This document shows positions 33,997 to 46,800 of a DNA stretch of 64,000 nucleotides, one piece after another. The DNA comes from Cephalotus follicularis. Lineage: Eukaryota > Streptophyta > Magnoliopsida > Oxalidales > Cephalotaceae. The notes under the pieces are model-generated. The model searched no databases. It saw only the letters and a program-made list of their open reading frames with translations, and was not told the origin of the DNA. Position 1 is the stretch's first letter. Each line of letters starts with the position of its first letter. The translations under genes were made by a program, and so were the position numbers. The stretch spans positions 1-64,000 of the forward strand of contig BDDD01005779.1 of NCBI GenBank assembly GCA_001972305.1, written 5' to 3'.

Positions 33997-35625
33997 CTAT
34001 CCTCCAACAACAACATCACAGTCCAGGTACACTCGATCTACCGGATAAGATTGTCCCGTAGGGACTGATACTACCACACTGACATCTAATGGGCTCAGAT
34101 TCCGGTCAGAATGAATGCAGAAAGTTTGAGCAATAAAAGATAGGGTAGATCCCGTGTCAAATAAGACTACGGCATTCTTCCCAAAGATAAAAGTCGTACC
34201 TACTGCCACATCAGGAGCTGCTAGTGCCTCATCTCTGGATAAAGTATATACTCTGGAAGTCGCTGCTGGTCTACCCGGCTGTCTACCACCGCCAGCTCTA
34301 GAAGTACTAGCCTGCGGTGCAATAGTCCCGCTCCTCGGCACACCAGACTGCTGCCCTGTCTGAACTGTACCCCTGTCCGCAGACTGCCTAACTGTAGGAG
34401 CTGATCCTGATGTCGCTGCTGTTTGCTGTTGTGCAATCTGTGGACAATCTCTCTTAATGTGTCCTGTCTGACCACACCGATAGCATACTCGTATCCCACT
34501 GCGATACTCCCCAAAATGGAATCGGCCACACGTCTGACATCGAGGTGGTTGCGAAGAAACCGCTTCACTCTGAGCACGAATCTGTCTACCACTCTGATAA
34601 GATCTCTCTCTCATAGCACTAGTAGCTGATGTTTGCATCTGTGGCTGGGAGAATGCTCTCCGTCCCTCTGATCTAGTCGGTCTACGGGTCTCCCCATCAG
34701 CTGATCTGGTAGAAGGCAGGGGTACCCGTCGTGTCTGACTCCTAGAGGAACCCTCTCCCTGCTCAAATCGTGATGCAGGTAGTTTTTGACCCTGTTCCTG
34801 ACGAAACCGCTAATCAGATATACTCTGCTCTACCCTTTTTGCTGACTCTACTAAATCACCAAAAACAGTCCAATGAAAGGCCGCTACGGAATGTCGTATC
34901 TCCGGTCTCAACCCTTCCAAGAATTTCTGACATCTCTCTACCTGATCCGCTACTAGCACCGGAGCATAATGAGACAACTCCATGAATCTGTACTCATACT
35001 GCGCCACCGTCATATTGCCCTGACGCAGATGAATGAACTCTCTCCGTTTCTCCTGACTATAAGTGGGAGGAAAGAAGTGCTAACGATACTCCCGTCTGAA
35101 CACCTCCCAAGTAATTTGTGCTGGATCTTCATATCTAGCCCTGAGGGTTTCCCACCAGCGAAGGGCACCCTTTTCCATCAGAAATGTTGCATACCGAACT
35201 CTCGAATTATCCATAATCCCAATCTGCACAAATATACGCTCTATACGGTTCAACCATGACTCTGCATCAGCCAGATCTCCTGTCCCCTCAAAGACTGTAG
35301 CTCCCAAGCGCTGCATGCGCTCTATCGGTAACGACTGGGATCTAGCAGCACCCAAAGCCTGAGCTAATAATGTAGCTGCTTGCATCAACTCGGGCTGTCC
35401 ACCTATAACTGCTGGATGCGACGGTGAAACATGTGCAGAAGACTGCGCTGCAAGAATATCGGCAGCTGCCGCCGACTGAGCCTGCTGTTCCTGTATCCCA
35501 GGGTCTGCCTGCCTCTCAGGCTCCCTAGGAGGTATACACTGATCCACTTGTTGCTGGGAGGCCATTCTACCTCCTCCTCGGCCACGTACCCTACCACGAC
35601 CACGGCCACGACCACGAGGTACCAT
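33997..35625 (-). pseudogene. Gag and protease part of the Tekay element
   Basis: Gag most likely starts at the ATG at 35625, at MVPRGRGRGRGR, an Arg/Gly-rich N-terminus typical of Tekay gag. The capsid part has FEGTGDLADAESWLNRIERI (about 35290) and YRFMELSHYAPVLV (about 34980). The nucleocapsid zinc knuckle CYRCGQTGHIKRDC is near 34480. The aspartic protease active-site region VVLFDTGSTLSFIAQ lies near 34160. Gag and pol read on one strand with little spacing, as in chromoviruses that use a single polyprotein. It is broken in a few places. Confidence 0.9.
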
Positions 35626-35717
35626 TTCCTTCACATGCAACAACAATATATCAATATTCATCATATAAACTATATGCAATGCACGCTATGCATAACCCCA
35701 AAGTATCTCAAACATAC

Positions 35718-35729
35718 GCTCTGATACCA
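35718..35729 (-). other. Primer binding site, tRNA-iMet
   Basis: TGGTATCAGAGC on the minus strand, four to five bases inside the 5' LTR. It is complementary to the 3' end of initiator methionine tRNA. Confidence 0.9.
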
Positions 35730-35733
35730 AAAA

Positions 35734-38700
35734 TGACACGACCCGTACTTTTTGACCGCAACCCTAACAGACAAACCGTGCCTTATAAAATACTAACTTC
35801 CCAGGAGGTCACCCATCTCAATATTACTCTCGCCCGAGCACGCTTAACCATAAAATTTCTATAAAATTTCTTTCCATTAGACTATTTTTATTAATCTTAA
35901 ACATATGTTCAAACTCTATTGTTATGACATGTTAACTCAATATTCATCATTTAATTCCATTCCCGACCTCCTTAATCCATTAACATCATTTTAATTCCAT
36001 AATCCTTTTTATACTGATAATCATGATAATATATTTAATTATTTATCCATTTTAATAGGGTGGAATTTCTACAGAAAAACTGCAAGAGTTCCCCCCTAAA
36101 AATGCACATTTCCCAAATTTTTCACCTGTAAGAATTCACGGTTTATAATATACACACTCCCGAAGGAGGAATCAGCAATTCATTTTAGTTCTATCTATCA
36201 CAGGCTTATCAAATTATGCCTGATTTCATCAAAATCACTAAACGATCATAAACTTTTCAAGGGAGAACGAACTCAATAAATTCTGCTAACTCATATAACT
36301 ATAACAAAAATATATACATCTCAAAAATTGCCCAATGTATGCATGTGAGGTTGGCTATTTGTGCCAAATAATGGTGCCGGGCCGGTAGTCTACCTCCAAA
36401 AATCACTACTCCTGAACTGGTGGATCAGCTGATTGGTCCATCGCTGCCTCAACTGAAAAATTAAAACAATAAGGAGGTTAGTCCAAATGACTAGTGAGTG
36501 AGAACAAAACATTCCCCGTTGCATCCATCGAAAATTGGATGCGCTGAAAGGAATATGTCATGATCAAGAATATAACTCAATAAATAAAAGAAATGAAAGG
36601 CTATCATGGCACCATAAAAGAACGTTCAACTCAACAAGGCATTAACATATGAATCCATGGGAACAATATCAACACAATACCAAGCGATAGGCTAACAATA
36701 AAGTCAGTACACCAGAAAGTCAAGAATTTAGACATGATCATCAATGATAAATCAAGATATATGCCCACAAAAATAGTACAATATCCAAGGAATACTAGTA
36801 CACCTGTCATCGTCTCATATCACCGCCAAATCACATGACGTCATAATATAACCCCGCCAAATCACATGGCGTCATAATATAACCACTGCAGCAATAATAC
36901 TAGGTAAGGCTACAGGATGTGATCATCATCCATCATACACCGGTGTAGAGATCCTACCTGTGCCTCGAACGAGGGGCCGACATGATCAGTGCACGGACTC
37001 AACCATCGTCCGAAAAACCAGCACGCACACTCAACGTCATCCGAAGGATCGCGTGCAATATATATATATATATATATATCAGCAACCAATACAGTCCAAT
37101 AGGAGGATAATGGAGTAGCTCTGCTGCACTCACACTCAGCATACCATCATAGACAATAGTATGCCGCAGATCCAGATATGGAATCCGGGGGCAGTTTCCA
37201 CATAGCATCCCATCATAGACCAATGGGTCTGCTAAGTAGAATTGAGCGTCGAACATATACCTCTCCATGGACCGGTAGAATCATATGTGACGAATAACAA
37301 AGTACCAGTATCAGAGTACAACAATATAACAATGTCACAAGATCACAAATGTAAGAAGGTGACCGAGTCACCCAGGATATCGAATATATACCAGCTCGGA
37401 ATCATATCACAAATCGTGAATACAATTAAGAATCAAAAGAACATAAGACATACGGGATTCAAATCCCAATCAAATCATATAACACGATTACAACCGGGCA
37501 CATATCAATAAAAGACTCGAGATAAAAGGAAGGGAATGTCCCACTCACAGATTTATGGAACTGGGCTATCGTTGACTAACCCCGCGATGCTCTGGATCAG
37601 AAACCGAATCCACGTCTACAAAGTCGTTACATAATAGTATTCGTAAGCATATATTAATGTATGTATACACTATAAAATGACTATACCCCCTTTATTAAGA
37701 GCGTTAGAACTCAATTCCTCAATCCACAACCCTACTAGTAACCCCAACCACATTACTAAAATTTCTAAAGATTAAACAAGCTTCCAATTATAACACTAAA
37801 ACTTCCTTAACTTTCATTCACCGTTAACATAACTATATAATTACCATATTCTAATTCTTCAAACATACCAATACCATTATCAAAATCCAGGATTCACACT
37901 TTACTAGCTAGCAATATACAAAGCTGAAATTTTAAAATATTTAAAAGGATGTTCTCATAAGCTTATTAACATCCATACCCATCCTGTTTTTATTCAATTA
38001 TATCTTTGGAATTCGTTGCATCATATCCTTCTTTATTCTTAACAATTTTAAGACTTCCTTAGTTGACAAAACCAGAAGATTACCAAGAAAAGATAACTTT
38101 ACTAACTCCTGTTACAAGCATTAAAACAGAAATTTCCAGCCTTTATCATTAACCTTTGAAGCTCGAAAATTATAAAGGGTGAAGGGAATAATCATTCTAT
38201 GGAACTTAATTTTATTATCACATATACATCTCCTTACTCCACTAAAAACAGAAAATAATTTAATTCTTTTTTTTTCCATTCCTATGCCACCCGAAATTCA
38301 TGAATAAGCGTAGCCAGCAATTATATTATAATTTCCCCAATATCACTTCAACAAGCTAACATGTATACTACAACAACATCTCAACTTCTCCTCCTTCCAA
38401 TATCCAAACCCGAACGTATAGATGCAGGGAAGAAGAATTTAATTGTGCAATAAGCTTTCAATTCCAGCATAAATATATCATAGCACCCAAAGAAAAAATA
38501 AAAATCAATTTCTCCATATCAATTTCCCAAACCTGAAGATAGAGAGAGATAGTCATCCAAACATACAACTAATTAGCAAGAGAGTGTATAAAGCTTACCT
38601 AAATCATTTATAATCTCGTTATCTTGAAGAAATGAAGAAAAAAAATTGAGGATTTGAAGAGGGAGGCGTCGGCTGTTATGTAGGAGAATGTAGATGTCGT

Positions 38701-39195
38701 TTGTCTTCCTCACAAGCTTTAGAATTATCTAGAAATGTTGAGAAGAATGAGAGAGAAATGTTGGCCGGCTGATTTAAGGGGAGAGGATGCCGAATTCGGG
38801 CCATTTCCTTGTAAAGAATCGGCTGCCTTAGGAGAAGGGAATTTGTGTGCATTGGGCCATGTATAAGGGGAGAAAAGAGATAATTTTGGGCAGTTAACAA
38901 GTAAAATTCGGCTGTTCAAAGTAGCATTAATTTGGGCCGAAAATTAACACTAACAATACAAGGAAAATGGGCCTTAATTCTCATTCTATTTAACCAACCC
39001 TCTTAAGCATGCAATTTGGGCCATAAAATCATATAATTAACATTTAAACAATATTATAACTAACCCAAATGGCTTGACCCATTAAGAAACCTCAATATCT
39101 TGGTCCATTATAATATTTTATATTTTAAATCCAAAGGAATTTAATACATACCTTAATTTAAATCACCCAAAGTCCATAAGCCTATACACATGGCA
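35734..39195 (-). repeat. 5' LTR of the Tekay element
   Basis: Aligns along its length to the LTR at 26492-30760 with scattered mismatches and one copy of the duplicated block. The outer end, at TGGCA on the plus strand, is bounded by CA and followed by GTCTG and Athila sequence. Confidence 0.85.
35796..35848 (-). repeat. 5S rRNA-derived segment in the 5' LTR
   Basis: Identical in extent to the copy at 26554-26606 and lying about 65 bp from the primer site. Its preservation in both LTRs shows that it is an inherited part of the LTR, not a later insertion. Confidence 0.8.
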
Positions 39196-39933
39196 GTCTG
39201 TAGCCTATTTGATTCGAGTAATTAAGCCTTAGGGGTGTTCTACACCTACTTCCTTAAAACCAATTTGTTTGAGAGTAACTGGTTGAAAGCTCGCTACATG
39301 GGTCTTATACAAAGCTTAAGAGACTAAGACAGTGCACGAATTTAAGTTGGAAAAATCTGAAGCTACTTAGTAATTTGGGTGTCTGGTGTTTTCTCCATCC
39401 ATGTCATTTAGGCCAACGGTAGTAGAGGAATGAGTTCAATAAAAAAAAATTGTGTGAGTGGTGAAGTTCTTTGTCTTACTCCGAAGTAGGATTTTATGTT
39501 GCTAAGAATGCATATCTTGATTGGTAAATAATGTGAAAAAACAGAAAAAAAAACAAATTGGTAAGAGCTCCTTAATTGAGATGTGTTTTGATTGTAGAAC
39601 TTGGAACAAGATAATAAAATTCAAGTACGGGGGTGTCTATTAAATTTTAAGTGGAAATTTATTTAACCTACTATCAAAGTTATAATGAACTGAATTTTGT
39701 GAGTGTATTCGCTGGAAAACACTCACGAGACAAAACTCGTCCACTAGGGACACCTAGGGGTTTAACGGCTTGTTGCATATGTTAAATGCAATCGTGATTC
39801 TTACAAAAGTGAGTTTGTTTTTTGTTTACGTTTTTTTGTCTTTTTTGTCTTTTTTGTTTTTGTGTTTGTTTTCTTGTTTTATCTTTCCATTTTGTTTGCT
39901 TGAGGACAAGCAAATTTTAAGTATGGGGGTATT
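39196..39933 (+). other. 3' internal non-coding part of the Athila-like element with polypurine tract
   Basis: No reading frame of interest. The pyrimidine-rich TTTTTGTCTTTTTTGTC stretch near 39830 and the GAGGACAAGCAAATTTTAAG block leading to a GTATGGGGGT purine tract (39921-39930) are the standard end of Athila/Tat interiors just before the 3' LTR. Confidence 0.75.
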
Positions 39934-40922
39934 TGTTTAGCATAAAAATATGTTATTTTTATTCTTGGAATAGATTACTGTAGTTGTGTTTATTTGATTT
40001 TCTGGTATTATGTTTATTATTGCGGAATAAGAGAAAATGGAGGTTAAACGTTACTTTTCACGTTAAAGTGGTTTGAAATCAAAAGATCGGTTCAACAGTA
40101 CGCCCACATAAGTAAGAGAAATAGAAATATGAGGCTCAGAAGACTTTGACTATTGGACTCATTTTGTTCATAAAATTATTTGGAGCACTTTTAATTCTTG
40201 GGCTGACTTATTCTGATGTTTCGATGAAGAAATGTTGCAAGAAAACAAATGTTGGAACACGTGGAGCTCACTGCTTACATCATCATGATGTCACTATCCA
40301 TATACTCAATTCTTTCACATTGTATTGTCACAATTGCATGAATCAATTTCTTATGCGCCATGAGTCCTTGCAGCCAGTATCTCCACGTGTCATCATCTCC
40401 AGCAACCCCACCTCCATGACGTCAGCGCCTGCATGTAGCCTTACCGGCAAGAAATTTGTGACGTCGGCATTGCAATCAAGAAGTTGTTTTTAATGCCTCA
40501 ATTGTAAATCAACACGTGTAACAATTTCATGCAGAGGACCCATGTTTTTAATTTTTGCTGGATAGGTGCTTTCGGTTTTACAGTCGGTTATAAGGGTATA
40601 TATTGAGGAGAAGGAGAGACACAACGTGTGTGGAGCAGTAGAGAGACGCAGCAGCCACTCTCTTAGCCGTTTTTCTTCTTTTCTCCTTTGTCCAGTTTTT
40701 AGTTTTGTTTTCTGAATGTTTTCTAGCTAACTTTTCAAGGTTTTTGAGACATTAGATTGTATTGATTGAATTATATTAATAAAATCTTTGAACCTTTGAT
40801 TTGTTCTTCAATTTTCTGCCTTCACACATACTTTGTCTGTCTGATTAAAATCCACAAATACTTTATCGGTGAATAAGAATTTTGCTGAATGAATGGTTTT
40901 CAATGAAATCAATGGAGTCTAC

Positions 40923-41080
40923 TCATACGGTTTGTCACGCCGAACACACTCCATATGGACATACCATGTCTACTCATATGACTTGTCGCCGCTACCCACT
41001 CCGTATAGTCCTAGCATTACTACTCATACGATTTGTTATCAAAGTCGCACTCCGTATTGACCTAGCTTCCATTGGTTACC
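40923..41080 (+). repeat. Three 51-bp tandem repeats in the 3' LTR
   Basis: Same ACTCATACG-led units as at 5708-5870. The 5' LTR copy is open through all three; this copy has drifted. Confidence 0.7.
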
Positions 41081-41249
41081 AAGGTTTGGGCAATCAAGCA
41101 AGTGAGTTTTCAATAATATCTATAGTGAGTTTCTATACCCTAAAACCGCTTTTCTCTCATATATTTCAGTTAAGTTTATTTACGTCTTTGATTAGTTTTT
41201 AAAATTGCATGTTTAATTCCCATTAATTTTAAATTTAGTACACATAAGC

Positions 41250-41332
41250 CATCGACGCCTACCCTGTAAGCATCGATGTTTTCATTGTTTCGAGTGATAC
41301 CATCGACTTCTTGACATAGCGTGGACGCTTTA
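41250..41332. repeat. GTCGAC-type motifs in the Athila 3' LTR
   Basis: CCATCGACGCCTA, GCATCGATGTTTT and CCATCGACTTCTT in 80 bp, matching 6035-6105. Confidence 0.6.
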
Positions 41333-41518
41333 ATTGCCTGTTTTAATAATTGGTTTATTTTTTCATGTTTAGGAGTAGTTTTAATAATTGGACCTCAATT
41401 TTGTATACTTCGGCTAGGTTGAATAAATTAAAATTAATTTAACTTGTTTCCTAGCGTTCGACATTTTACTACACAACTATGCACTTGCGGTATAAATTTA
41501 AAACATTAAAAATTCGTG

Positions 41519-41956
41519 TCGAATCGTGTAGTCTGACCAGCTCCTCGGCCGTGATTCAGTCTTATGAGACGCTTAGGAACATGCACAAGGCTCCTCTTCA
41601 TATGCGGAGCAATCTGAGTAGTCTTCCTCTAGTGCATCTTGCTCTAGTAGGTCCTCTTGGGGTTCATAATTATAATCCCTTGCACTGGAGGACTATGCTC
41701 TGAGAGATGAATCAATCTCTGACCGCCTTGGAGGGTGCCTGCCCCCCATTTGCTGGTTTCGCTTGGCCTCTATGTGAACTAGAGGCTGTGATTGTTCTTG
41801 AGCTTGTCGGCTTGGTCCGGCCTGATTCAGGCATGCCAAATTTTTTGCCAGCAAAGTAGTGAGCCTCCCCATCTCTTGGAGGAGCTGGTTAAACTTCTCA
41901 CAGGTGAGAGGAGGTTGACCGGGAGCGGTCGCTGCGTTTGTTTTCTTTGAAGGCAT
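41519..41956 (-). pseudogene. Start of a Tat-type Ty3 gag (fragment)
   Basis: A minus-strand frame begins MPSKKTNAATAPGQPP and continues with a coiled-coil-like FNQLLQEMGRLTTLLAKNLA and basic, Arg-rich sequence. It sits 25 bp downstream of a retroelement primer site (41981-41998) in the right orientation, which makes it the N-terminus of a gag. The rest is cut off by the Athila 3' LTR. The lineage (Tat/Ogre/Retand) is inferred from the primer site and position. Confidence 0.55.
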
Positions 41957-41980
41957 TGTTGAATCGAATCATGTCGCGCT

Positions 41981-41998
41981 TCCCACAGATGGTGCCAA
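41981..41998 (-). other. Primer binding site of the Tat-type fragment
   Basis: TTGGCACCATCTGTGGGA on the minus strand, very close to the TTGGCGCCGTCTGTGGGA motif that follows the 5' LTR in many plant Tat-lineage elements. Confidence 0.7.
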
Positions 41999-42002
41999 TG
42001 GT

Positions 42003-42780
42003 TGATGCAGAAATCAGCTTCACAACAGTCCTCCATGTGTGGAGGTTTGATTTTTTGGGAAAAGCGTTCGATGGTCCAAAGAATGTACTGGATTTAGGTT
42101 CTCTAGTCTTTCGTGTACACAAAAAGCAAACTATCGAAAGTTCATGAGGTTTTACTCCTGGGGACACTCCAATTCTTAAGTCAGTTGATAGTAGAGAAGA
42201 TAATAGGTGCCTGGTAAACTAACTTACATCCCCTTAGTCTTTCTTGTGGCTATTTATAGCTTTACCTGGCCGTAACTGTCTTTGAACTGCTTACATCATG
42301 GAGGAGGTTATTAGTCCCTTGGATTTGGCAAGAGTTCTTGGCCATTTCCTTATCTTTGAATGGAGGAGTTATCTCCCTATCATGACCATGACTTTGGGCG
42401 GTTTACCCGTGTATATGTGGCCTCAAGTGACACATGTCAATGCCCTATTTGTTTAGAAAATTTCCCATATGAGTGGGTAATGAATTATTCTTGCACTAAT
42501 GGTTTGTCATGCCAACATCTGAGACCAGGTTGAATCTATGATTGGATCTTACATAGCGAGGGTTAGACCATACGCAGTATAAACTGGCAAGCGTGCCTAC
42601 CTATCTTGGGTATCATGGTTGATCATGCCAACAGTTGTGGCTGTAATATGCTGAGATAGATTCTGATTCCCACTGGGAGGTTGGATCTCCTTAATTCAAC
42701 ATAGGAGTGTGGGATGCGATTAGAATAATGGGAGGAACCATAAGCACTAAAGACCAAGTGTTATGGTAGTAACATAAAAA
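42003..42780 (-). repeat. 5' LTR remnant of the Tat-type element
   Basis: Begins at TGATGCAGAAA (its 3' end on the minus strand is TTTCTGCATCA) and runs away from the primer site. A TATAAATAG-like box on the minus strand (about 42250) fits an LTR promoter. The far boundary is uncertain; I place it where Copia-like sequence starts. Confidence 0.5.
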
Positions 42781-42879
42781 CTAGAATAATCTGCTAATTA
42801 CTTCTCTCGTTTTCTCTCTAGGTTTCATTTATACAGTCACCGTGGCCGTATGGGCCGCAATAGGCTGTATTTTATAGTC

Positions 42880-43660
42880 CAATAACATAAATGGTCTAGA
42901 TTTCCTTGATTGGAAGTGCAATTATCTCCTAGTTCTCACAAGCATGAAACTCTCTCATGTAATGACTGAGAATTGCCAGGCACTAGGTTCCAACCCGATC
43001 GAGGAGCACAAAGCCTAAGTGGCTAAGTGGCTCGATGATGATGAGCTGGCTCGTTGCCTTGTAGTCACTAGCATGGTGCCAGAGATGCAACGAGGGTAGG
43101 AGATTATGGATACCTTTGGCACCATGCTTCTCCATTTTAAGTAGTTGTATGGTACACGGTCTAGGGCAGAGAGGTTCAACTTGTCTCGCCGACTCTTATG
43201 GTTGAAGATGTCTGAGGGAGCTTCAGTCCATGAGCACAGATTGAAGATGTTTGATCTGACATAGCAGCTGGCTCAATTGGATCTACTCATGGATAACGAT
43301 TTCTGCATAGATCTTGTTCTCTCTTCCCTCCCACGGGCATTCTCGTAGTTTATTTCGAACTTCCACATGAATAAAGTGGATTGTTCATTACCGGAGATTG
43401 TGGAGATTCTCCGTACCGCGGAGGCTGATATGGACCATGTTAGGTCGAAATCAACCTTGACGCTTCTTTCTTCTTCTTCAGGGACAACCCCTAGGAGGGG
43501 TGCATCCCAATCGCTAGGCAAGGCCAAAAACAAGAGTAAAGGAAAGAAGCGAAAATCGCTTGGAGCGACTGGGGGCACTTATAACGATCGGATCAGAAAG
43601 CTAGCAGAGGAAAGAGATTACATTCATTGTGGTAAGCCAAGCCATTGGTAGAGGGACTGT
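42880..43660 (+). pseudogene. Copia gag remnant
   Basis: Contains NGLDFLDWKCNYLLVLTSMK near 42890 (the typical LxGxNFxxWxRxL gag start), VAKWLDDDELARCLVVTSM, and a frame at 43367-43651 with a basic KNKSKGKKRKS stretch leading to a zinc-knuckle-like CGKPSHW. It is broken in several places. Confidence 0.7.
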
Positions 43661-43689
43661 AAACTGTTCCTTGGTTCAATTACTGGAGC

Positions 43690-45300
43690 CTCTGGGTCAC
43701 GTATGTTCATGATTGAACTTAACCTAGCATACAAAGTTAGTTCTACTTGGGTGTTGGACACTGGTTGTGGTACTAATATTGTTAATTCGTTGCAGGGACT
43801 AAGAAACACTAGATAGTTTGGAGCTGACAAAGCAGTGGACCTACAAATAGGAGATGGATCTAGGATCATCACCGTAACTGTAGGAGTTTTTGATTTATTA
43901 CTGCCTAGTGGACATGTATTAAAGTTAGACCCATGTTTTTATGTACAAAACTTGATTCGAAATATTATTAGTGTATCATATGTATGTAAATTGGGCATAG
44001 ACCTTACTTTTAATAGTAATGGTTGTTCACTATTGTCGTCTGATAAAAATTTTGATTTGTGCTGGGCACATAGACAATGGACTTTACTTGTTAGACACTA
44101 ACCAGAAATTGGCATCATCAATACAGCAAAGAACTAGTAATAAAACATAACGAGATATTAATGAAATTAATCAATCCTTTGCTTGGCACTGTAGATTAGG
44201 TCATCCTAGTGAAGCAAGGATGTTACTGTTGGTTAACGATTGTCTTTTAGACATCTAGGACTTGGAGTCCTTTCCAACGTGTTAATACTGCCTACTTCAA
44301 AAAATGACCAAATCTCCGTTCTCCGGTCAAGGAGAGAGGTCAGTGGACAAACTAGGTCTTGTCATCAATTACGTTTGTGGTCCGATGTCGGTCACTAAAT
44401 GAGGAGGATATCTTTACTTTATTACCTTTACTGACGATTTATCTCGGTTTGGGTATGTGTTTCTGATGAGAGACAAGTTATAATCCTTTGAAAAGTTCAA
44501 GGAATTCAAACACGAGGTAGAGAAGCAAATGGGTATGCCCGTTAAAACACTTTGGTCGGATCGAGGGAGCAAATATCTATCTGCTGAATTCCAAGATTAT
44601 CTTAGAGATAATGGGATTCTCTCTAAGTGGAACCTCCCAGAACACCTCAGCATAATGGTGTGTCTGAATAGAGGAATAGGACCTTGATGAACATGGTCCA
44701 GTCCATGATGTCTTTTACAGACCTTCGCACCTCCTTTTGGGGTTACGCACTGGAAACAACGGCTTATATCCTAAACCAGATTCCATCAAAATCCTTGCCT
44801 TCCACTCCATATGAGGTATTGAAAGGGAGGAAACCCAACCTAATCCACTTAAATGTTTGAGGTTGTCCACCTTATGTAATAAGGTTGGAACCTTCTAAGC
44901 TGGAGGCGCGATTGAATTGCTGTAGGTTTGTGGGGTATCCCAAGGAAATGAGAGGATACACTTTCTACCATCCTAGCGAGCAAAAGTTTTTTGTGTCGCG
45001 CAATGCTATATTCCGAGAGAGGAAATACCTTCTCAAAGGAAGTAATGGGGGAAGAGTGGAACTCAGGGAGTGGCCATCGGGAGAAACACCACAGGTTGAT
45101 GAGGACTTAGAGGTTGGAACCTCTATAGACGCAGCTGGGGTTAGATCCCAGTATGAGATTAGTTCTCATTCAGGCACTCCTTCGGTGAGGAGATCAGGCA
45201 GGATTTCAACAAAGCCCGAGAGATATGGTTTTCTGGTTGAATGCACTGATGAAGCAACCGTCATCGAGGATGATGAGCCTGTCAGCTGTCAGAAGTAGTG
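43690..45300 (+). pseudogene. Copia protease-integrase remnant
   Basis: Protease-like WVLDTGCGTNIVNSLQGL is near 43750. GAG-pre-integrase FAWHCRLGHPSEARM lies near 44180 and integrase core TFTDDLSRFGYVFLMRDKL near 44430, with KTLWSDRGSKYLSAEFQDYL after it. The following 44885-45298 frame (EARLNCCRFVGYPKEMRGYT, then GTPSVRRSGRISTKPERYGF) is the usual integrase-to-RT linker. Broken several times. Confidence 0.75.
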
Positions 45301-46800
45301 CAAGGACCTGATTTTGAGGCATGGCTAAGAGCCATGAAATCTGAGATAGATTCCATGTACGCCAACCAAGTTTGAAACTTGGTTGATGATCCCGAAGGCA
45401 TAGTGGCTATTGCTTGCAAATGGATATTCGAGAAAAAGATTTGAAGTTGATGGAAAAATTGAGACATATAAAGCGCGATTTATCGCGAAAGGGTATAGAC
45501 AAAGACATGCTGTCGACTACACCTAAACTTTCTCACTAGTTATGATGCTCAAATCGATTCAGATTTTGATTGTGATTTCCGCTCATTATGATTATGAGAT
45601 ATGGCAAATGGATGTCAAGATGACATTTTTAAATGAGCGTCTTGAAGAGGACATTTATATGTCCCAACCCCAACCCGAGTGGTTTACATCTAAGGAGTCT
45701 TCGCATATGGTATGCAAGATGGCCTTAAGCAAGCATCTCGTAGCTGGAACATCTATTTTGATGAGGCCATCAAATCTTTTGGCTTCATCAAGAACATAGA
45801 TGAGCCATGTCTAACGGAAACAGGATGACCCCTGTATCACTTTCTTGGTGCTATACGTGGATGACATCCTACACATTGGGAATGATGTAGGGATGTTGCA
45901 GTCTGTGAAAGTATGGCTTGCCAAGAACTTCTCCATAAAGGATTTGAGAGAAGCCTCCTATATACTGGGTATAAAGATCTTCAGGCATAGATCTAATAGG
46001 ATGCTTGGGCTTTCCCAATGCTGGTACATCAGCAAGGTGCTGAAGCAATATAGTATGGAGAATTCAAAACGTGGCCTGCTGCCAATTTGACACGGAATTC
46101 AACTCTCTAAGAAGATGTCCCCCATTTACATCTGAGGAGAGAACATGAATGAGTCAGATCGCTTATGCATCGGTTGTGGGATGGATCATGTATGCCATGC
46201 TTTGTACTAGGCCGGATACAGCGCATGCCCTGGGAATGGCAAGCCGATTTAAGTCCGATCATGGTATGAAACACTGGGAAGTAGTCAAGGCGATCCTAAG
46301 GTACCTTAGACGGACTTAGGATGCGTGCTTGATCTACGGTGGAGATCGTAAGTTAAGATTGGAGGTCTATACTGACTCCTGTTTCAACAGTGATTCAGAT
46401 GATGTCAAATCTATGTCAGGATACGTTTATATCTTGAATGGTGGTGCTGTGAGTTTGAGGAGTTCAAAGAAGGAGACTACTGCTCAATCCACGACAAAAG
46501 CTGAGTACGTTGTAGTCTCGGATGCAGCAAATGAGGGTGTTTAGATATGGAAGTTCATTGCTGAACTTGTGGATGTTCCTTCCATTAGCCGTCCAGTGGT
46601 GCTATAATGTGACAATGATGGGGATATTGCATAGGCCAAGGAACCCAGGTCTCACCAGTGTTCAAAGCACATCAAGCGGCGTTATCATCTGATTCGGGAG
46701 ATCAACGATAGAGGAGACATTTTGTTATAGAGGGTTGCCTCGGAGGCGAACATAGCGGACCCACTGACAAAGGCTTTGCCTACCATTGTATTTGAGAATC
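45300..46800 (+). pseudogene. Copia reverse transcriptase-RNase H remnant
   Basis: RT motifs include EIWQMDVKMTFLNERLEEDI (about 45600) and the catalytic box MVLYVDDILHIGND (about 45848). RNase H has LEVYTDSCFNSDSDD and SSKKETTAQSTTKAEYVVVS (about 46360-46520). Broken several times. Confidence 0.8.

Larger units (their letters stand above)
26492..39195 (-). mobile_element. Nearly complete Tekay/Del chromovirus (Ty3/gypsy)
   Basis: Two long LTRs (26492-30760 and 35734-39195) flank a single minus-strand gag-pol region. Order in element direction: 5' LTR, tRNA-iMet primer site, gag with zinc knuckle, protease, RT, RNase H, integrase, chromodomain, polypurine tract, 3' LTR. This order and the C-terminal chromodomain define Ty3 chromoviruses, and the long LTRs point to the Tekay/Del lineage. 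The LTRs differ only at scattered positions by eye, so it is young compared with its Athila host. Coding regions are broken in a handful of places. Each LTR carries a 5S-rRNA-like segment, and one LTR has a 764-bp tandem duplication. Confidence 0.9.
4892..41518 (+). mobile_element. Old Athila-like Ty3/gypsy element, twice interrupted
   Basis: Two diverged copies of the same long LTR lie at 4892-6287 (its left part outside or disrupted) and 39934-41518. The left LTR is followed by a tRNA-Asp primer site (6294) and gag (about 6670-8500). Protease-region and pol-end remnants are at 25164-26491, and a purine tract is at about 39921 just before the right LTR. A pol of normal length is not present, so the element is broken many times over and was probably non-autonomous or decayed before its nested insertions. 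It is split by the element at 8502-25163 and by the chromovirus at 26492-39195. LTR-LTR divergence is obvious by eye, clearly greater than between the LTRs of the inserted chromovirus, which agrees with the nesting order. Confidence 0.85.
39934..41518 (+). repeat. 3' LTR of the Athila-like element
   Basis: Starts TGTTTAGCATAAAAATATG after the purine tract and ends near TTCGTG, where similarity to the 5' LTR stops. It includes the triple 51-bp repeat (about 40923-41080) and the GTCGAC-type motifs. The sequence after 41518 is minus-strand Tat-type gag, probably the insertion target. Confidence 0.8.

Noticed and set aside
35718-35729. tRNA gene fragment
   Set aside because: The match to initiator tRNA is only the primer binding site of the retroelement; no cloverleaf surrounds it.
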